Source: Candidatus Methanolliviera sp. GoM_oil (GTDB taxonomy: Archaea; Halobacteriota; Methanoliparia; Methanoliparales; Methanoliparaceae). From it: a stretch of 5,356 nt of DNA. The stretch is taken from contig CABGHG010000125.1 of assembly GCA_902158735.1 (NCBI GenBank), positions 1-5,356 of the forward strand, given 5' to 3'. How positions within the stretch are numbered: the stretch's first letter is position 1; each line of letters begins with the position of its first letter. The notes beneath the pieces were generated by a model that saw nothing but the letters and a program-made list of their open reading frames with translations, had not been told where the DNA came from and searched no databases. Shown here piece after piece: positions 3,384 to 5,356 of the stretch. A program made the position numbers and the translations under genes.

Positions 3384-5356
3384 CTATTTCACTATCCTCC
3401 AGAACATGTCTAGCTCTTCTGTTCTGTTAATGAGCAGTTCCGCTGCGGCTTTTGCATCGCTGTCTGTCACGCCGGAAGCCAGGAATATCACCGGTCCGGG
3501 ATCGTTCCAGGAATAGTACATGCCGAGCTCGCCGTTATCGTATGGGTTGTCAAATGTTTCAACTACGCCTCCACAATCGTACTCTGCATCATCATAGTCG
3601 TCAATCATCTTTCCCGCATCAAAATAAACAACCATACCAAAGTATTCGTGGTAGCTGTTAATTCCATACGCAGGATCAGATATTATGTCATTTTCCGTGT
3701 ACTTTCCGAGCAGTATCAGATTGTTTGTTTTCCGCTTCTCCGATGATGTCACATTGGAATCTATATCTATGTCTATCTTTTCGTCTGGCACGCCACTTGA
3801 AACAAGCTTGTTACTGATATTATTCGCTATGCCCAGGTATTCCGACGATTCCGCGGGATAAACGATGGTCGTATTCCATTCGGTGCCCCAGTAGCCATGC
3901 GTAAATGGTTCGGGATAGAGGTCATTATAGCTCTGCACCGTGCAAGGTGGTGTAAAACTCTCGGTTGCGCCATAGATTTGTTTCTGGAAGTCCCAGTGCA
4001 TTGTTTCTCCATCAGTCAATGGATATTCACCGCATAATATGTTGTTGGGCACGTATCTGCCGTTCATGTATAGATACCAGTAAATTTTTTCTGCCATGTC
4101 CTGATCCAATCCATCAATTCCGTAGACGAATGTTGTTCCGGCCGCCATATATGGATTTTTGACATAAGCCACGGAGTTAATAACGTCCCACGGCGTTGTG
4201 TTACCAGGCACTAGCTTAACGACGTCAAACATCTCTACATCTGTAAAGTTTGATGCCTTTCCATTGTATGTTGAGGTATCGCCATAATGATGTGTATCCC
4301 TTAGCCTTACTTCTATTACCGTGAATGGTTTGGCAGCTTCATTGTTGGTTTCATTAGACTCTTTGACCTCACCCTCTGCATCAAGAACCACCTTTACATC
4401 ATAAGGTCCTCCTTTGGCTGCATCATACTCAAACGATGTCTCCTTAATCGCCTTTGCACCTACGGAGATTACTGTGTTATTCTCATGCACGCCATTAACG
4501 AAAAGGCTAACGTCAAAGTTACTTGCATCTCTGGTTCCATTGTTCATTACATTTACCTGAATGGTTGTCCTATTATTTGCGGTATGCAATGCAAAAGCAG
4601 GTAGGAATTTTATATCAGTCGGCGAGATAACGAGGTCTACCTGCCCTTCCGCAAGCACTTCTATATTCTTAGACAGGATATTGTTCGCCTCATCGGTTTC
4701 GTTTACCTGGTTAAAGGCATCCGCAGTCACTTCAAGTGTGTAAGTTCCTGAATCCGTGGGAGTCCATGTGAACTGCACTTCTTTGCTTGCTCCGGCATCA
4801 AGACGGGGAACCGGTAGTGTGCCTATTAGAGTAGTGTCTGCGTGCAGTGTTACATTCGACTCAGTGGCAGTTCCGCTGCCTATGTTCTTTACCGTAGCAT
4901 TGAGATTATAAGTGTGGTTGGCGACAACGGCAAGTGTATTGTAGTTATAATAAGGTAAGAACGGTTCTTCTATCTTCTCAACCATAAGGTCGGGTTTCGA
5001 TTCCCGGCTGAGTACTAACACCAGATTTAACCAGTGAACATAGCTATCGCCATCACGCCAGTACTTTGCATAGTTATTAGTTGTGTTTAAATAGTCAATA
5101 GAAGCATTCTTCACCTCAATAATCTTGAAGTCAAAATAATTGCCCTGCTCATAGTTCGTGCAGCCTTCACAAAGCATGATGTCATTGAACCACAGCGTAT
5201 CGGTATCGAACATATCTCCTGTTAGCCACGTGCTATAAAACACCGCATTTGGCCAATCATCAGGATTTATTGTTCCTTTGAAATACGCATAGCCATAGTC
5301 CTTGGCAGGGTATCCGGAAGTGGCATAGATTAATGCCTCATGCCCCTGCACGACCC
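3384..5356 (-). CDS. Large extracellular protein with DUF3344-like, CARDB, DUF4430-like and alpha/beta C-terminal domains (5' partial)
   Basis: On the minus strand the frame is open from the right window edge to the TAG at 3386-3384. A GTG at 5351-5349 is the first possible start codon, but it sits in the middle of a DUF3344-like domain and has an in-frame codon before it, so it is most likely an internal valine and the gene continues off-window. Numbered from that valine as 1, the parts are: end of a DUF3344-like region (1-117), CARDB (119-233), CARDB (237-347), DUF4430-like domain (about 346-457) and an alpha/beta C-terminal domain (about 465-655). I count 16 N-X-S/T sequons and no hydrophobic segment long enough for a membrane helix, so anchoring, if any, must come from the unseen N-terminus or from protein contacts. 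Role inferred: secreted or surface-bound ligand-binding or envelope protein. No enzyme motif is recognised. Confidence 0.88.
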   Translation of the reverse strand, partial: VVQGHEALIYATSGYPAKDYGYAYFKGTINPDDWPNAVFYSTWLTGDMFDTDTLWFNDIMLCEGCTNYEQGNYFDFKIIEVKNASIDYLNTTNNYAKYWRDGDSYVHWLNLVLVLSRESKPDLMVEKIEEPFLPYYNYNTLAVVANHTYNLNATVKNIGSGTATESNVTLHADTTLIGTLPVPRLDAGASKEVQFTWTPTDSGTYTLEVTADAFNQVNETDEANNILSKNIEVLAEGQVDLVISPTDIKFLPAFALHTANNRTTIQVNVMNNGTRDASNFDVSLFVNGVHENNTVISVGAKAIKETSFEYDAAKGGPYDVKVVLDAEGEVKESNETNNEAAKPFTVIEVRLRDTHHYGDTSTYNGKASNFTDVEMFDVVKLVPGNTTPWDVINSVAYVKNPYMAAGTTFVYGIDGLDQDMAEKIYWYLYMNGRYVPNNILCGEYPLTDGETMHWDFQKQIYGATESFTPPCTVQSYNDLYPEPFTHGYWGTEWNTTIVYPAESSEYLGIANNISNKLVSSGVPDEKIDIDIDSNVTSSEKRKTNNLILLGKYTENDIISDPAYGINSYHEYFGMVVYFDAGKMIDDYDDAEYDCGGVVETFDNPYDNGELGMYYSWNDPGPVIFLASGVTDSDAKAAAELLINRTEELDMFWRIVK
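3387..3959 (-). other. C-terminal alpha/beta domain, distantly S-layer-C-like
   Basis: About 190 residues alternate short hydrophobic strands and helices: NTTIVYP, then YLGIANNISNKLVSSGV, KIDIDID, NNLILLGKYTENDIISDP, GMVVYFDAG, and GPVIFLASGVTDSDAKAAAE with LLINRTEELDMFW at the end. The pattern of a hydrophobic strand ending in G plus 'eNd.i', and later 'vi.laSGvtd.dakaAaelL', recalls the last domain of archaeal S-layer-like proteins and of some cell-wall-binding repeats. Between them is an acidic loop with an internal Cys. The resemblance is by eye only; the domain may be an undescribed family. The protein ends four residues after the helix (RIVK), with no membrane anchor. Confidence 0.4.
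3400..3426. repeat. Perfect 7-base inverted repeat just inside the convergent junction
   Basis: CAGAACA (3400-3406) and TGTTCTG (3420-3426) are exact reverse complements around a 13-base spacer. The structure begins 18 bases after the stop of the plus-strand gene and lies inside the 3' coding end of the minus-strand gene. It has only three G:C pairs per arm and no T-run follows on either strand, so a terminator role is weakly supported. With essentially no intergenic space, it is the only hairpin I found close to the junction. Confidence 0.25.
3981..4316 (-). other. DUF4430-like (transcobalamin C-terminal-like) domain
   Basis: Residues about 346-457 show VVKLVPGNTTPWDVINSVAY, then FVYGIDGL, YWYLYMNGRYV and finally YPLTDGETMHWDF. 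This is the order of DUF4430: a 'v..g.T..d.l' strand-helix, a 'G....I.G' hairpin, the 'W.yyvNG' strand and the 'l.dGd.v.w.y' end. The fold is shared with the C-terminal domain of transcobalamin and intrinsic factor. In prokaryotic surface proteins its ligand is generally unknown, so cobalamin binding must not be assumed here. One cysteine (C440) lies in the loop before the last strand. Confidence 0.7.
4311..4643 (-). other. CARDB repeat
   Basis: About 110 residues from VDLVISPTDIKFLPAFAL through IQVNVMNNGTRDASNFDVSL, an ETSFEYDAAKGGPYDVKVVL strand pair and the end GEVKESNETNN. The usual WTP is replaced by EYDAAKGGPY, but the spacing and the closing E-x-NN are kept. It passes directly into the DUF4430-like domain with the linker FTVIEVRL. 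Confidence 0.82.
4653..4997 (-). other. CARDB repeat
   Basis: About 115 residues starting with KPDLMVEKIEEPF, then NATVKNIGSGTATESNVTLH, the turn LDAGASKEVQF followed by TWTPTDSGTYTLEVTADAFN and the closing VNETDEANN. All the hallmark strands and the end motif of CARDB are present. The WTPTD-x-G-x-Y stretch is nearly the same as that at the left edge of the other gene. Confidence 0.85.
5001..5356 (-). other. Second half of a DUF3344-like region, cut by the window edge
   Basis: The visible part has EALIYATSGY, AYFKGTI, a strand ending in DTLWFND, a C-x2-C (C61, C64), and a final strand LNLVLVLSRE before the next domain. The order 'F.G......a.......tDtL.FN......Y.....D......Y.....V' parallels the second half of the DUF3344 region of the convergent gene (its residues about 800-900). 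The characteristic YWI-x-EG core would be off-window, so the assignment rests on this partial parallel and on the following CARDB. Confidence 0.5.

Noticed and set aside
3400..3426. Inverted repeat as a transcription terminator for the plus-strand gene
   Set aside because: The stem is short and AT-balanced, no T-run follows, and archaeal termination mainly uses T-rich tracts rather than hairpins; kept only as a low-confidence repeat.
5349..5351. GTG as the start codon of the minus-strand gene
   Set aside because: It lies within a DUF3344-like region, has an in-frame sense codon before it at the window edge, and is not followed by a signal peptide expected for an extracellular protein.
1..5356. 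CRISPR array, transposase, tRNA or defence system
   Set aside because: Both strands are almost fully occupied by the two coding frames; no regularly spaced exact repeats, terminal inverted repeats, cloverleaf pattern or known defence motif was seen.

Overview
This window holds the 3' parts of two large convergent protein genes and little else. Both encode multidomain extracellular proteins built largely from CARDB-type (COG1361-like) beta-sandwich modules, and both carry DUF3344-type regions. That combination, together with dense N-X-S/T sequons and moderate GC, points to an anaerobic euryarchaeon, most likely a methanogen or a methane/alkane-oxidising relative such as the ANME-1/Methanophagales-type lineages. 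The lineage is inferred from protein style only: there is no rRNA or marker gene here.

Layout: (1) Positions 2-3382, plus strand, encode a C-terminal fragment of at least 1126 residues. The reading frame is open to the left edge and the true start lies outside. Order of parts: end of one CARDB, then two CARDB repeats that each seem to be split by an inserted domain (the second insert is CUB-like), an uninterrupted CARDB, a Cys-containing DUF3344 region, a last CARDB, a Gly/Ser-rich low-complexity stalk, one transmembrane helix and a short basic tail. This is a wall- or membrane-anchored surface protein with its bulk outside the cell. (2) Positions 3384-5356, minus strand, encode a C-terminal fragment of at least 656 residues, also open at its N-terminal side (right edge). 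Order of parts: second half of a DUF3344-like region, two CARDB repeats, a DUF4430-like (transcobalamin C-terminal-like) domain, and an alpha/beta C-terminal domain that distantly recalls the C-terminal domain of archaeal S-layer-like proteins. It has no C-terminal membrane anchor.

The two stop codons are separated by one base (3383), so there is essentially no intergenic space, and transcription termination signals of each gene must lie inside the other gene. No promoter, ribosome binding site, RNA gene, CRISPR array, transposase or attachment site is visible; both starts are off-window. The shared DUF3344-then-CARDB order suggests that the two genes are distant relatives or parts of one surface-protein locus, probably involved in envelope structure, adhesion or ligand capture. 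No enzyme active site is recognisable in either. I see no defence or mobile system.
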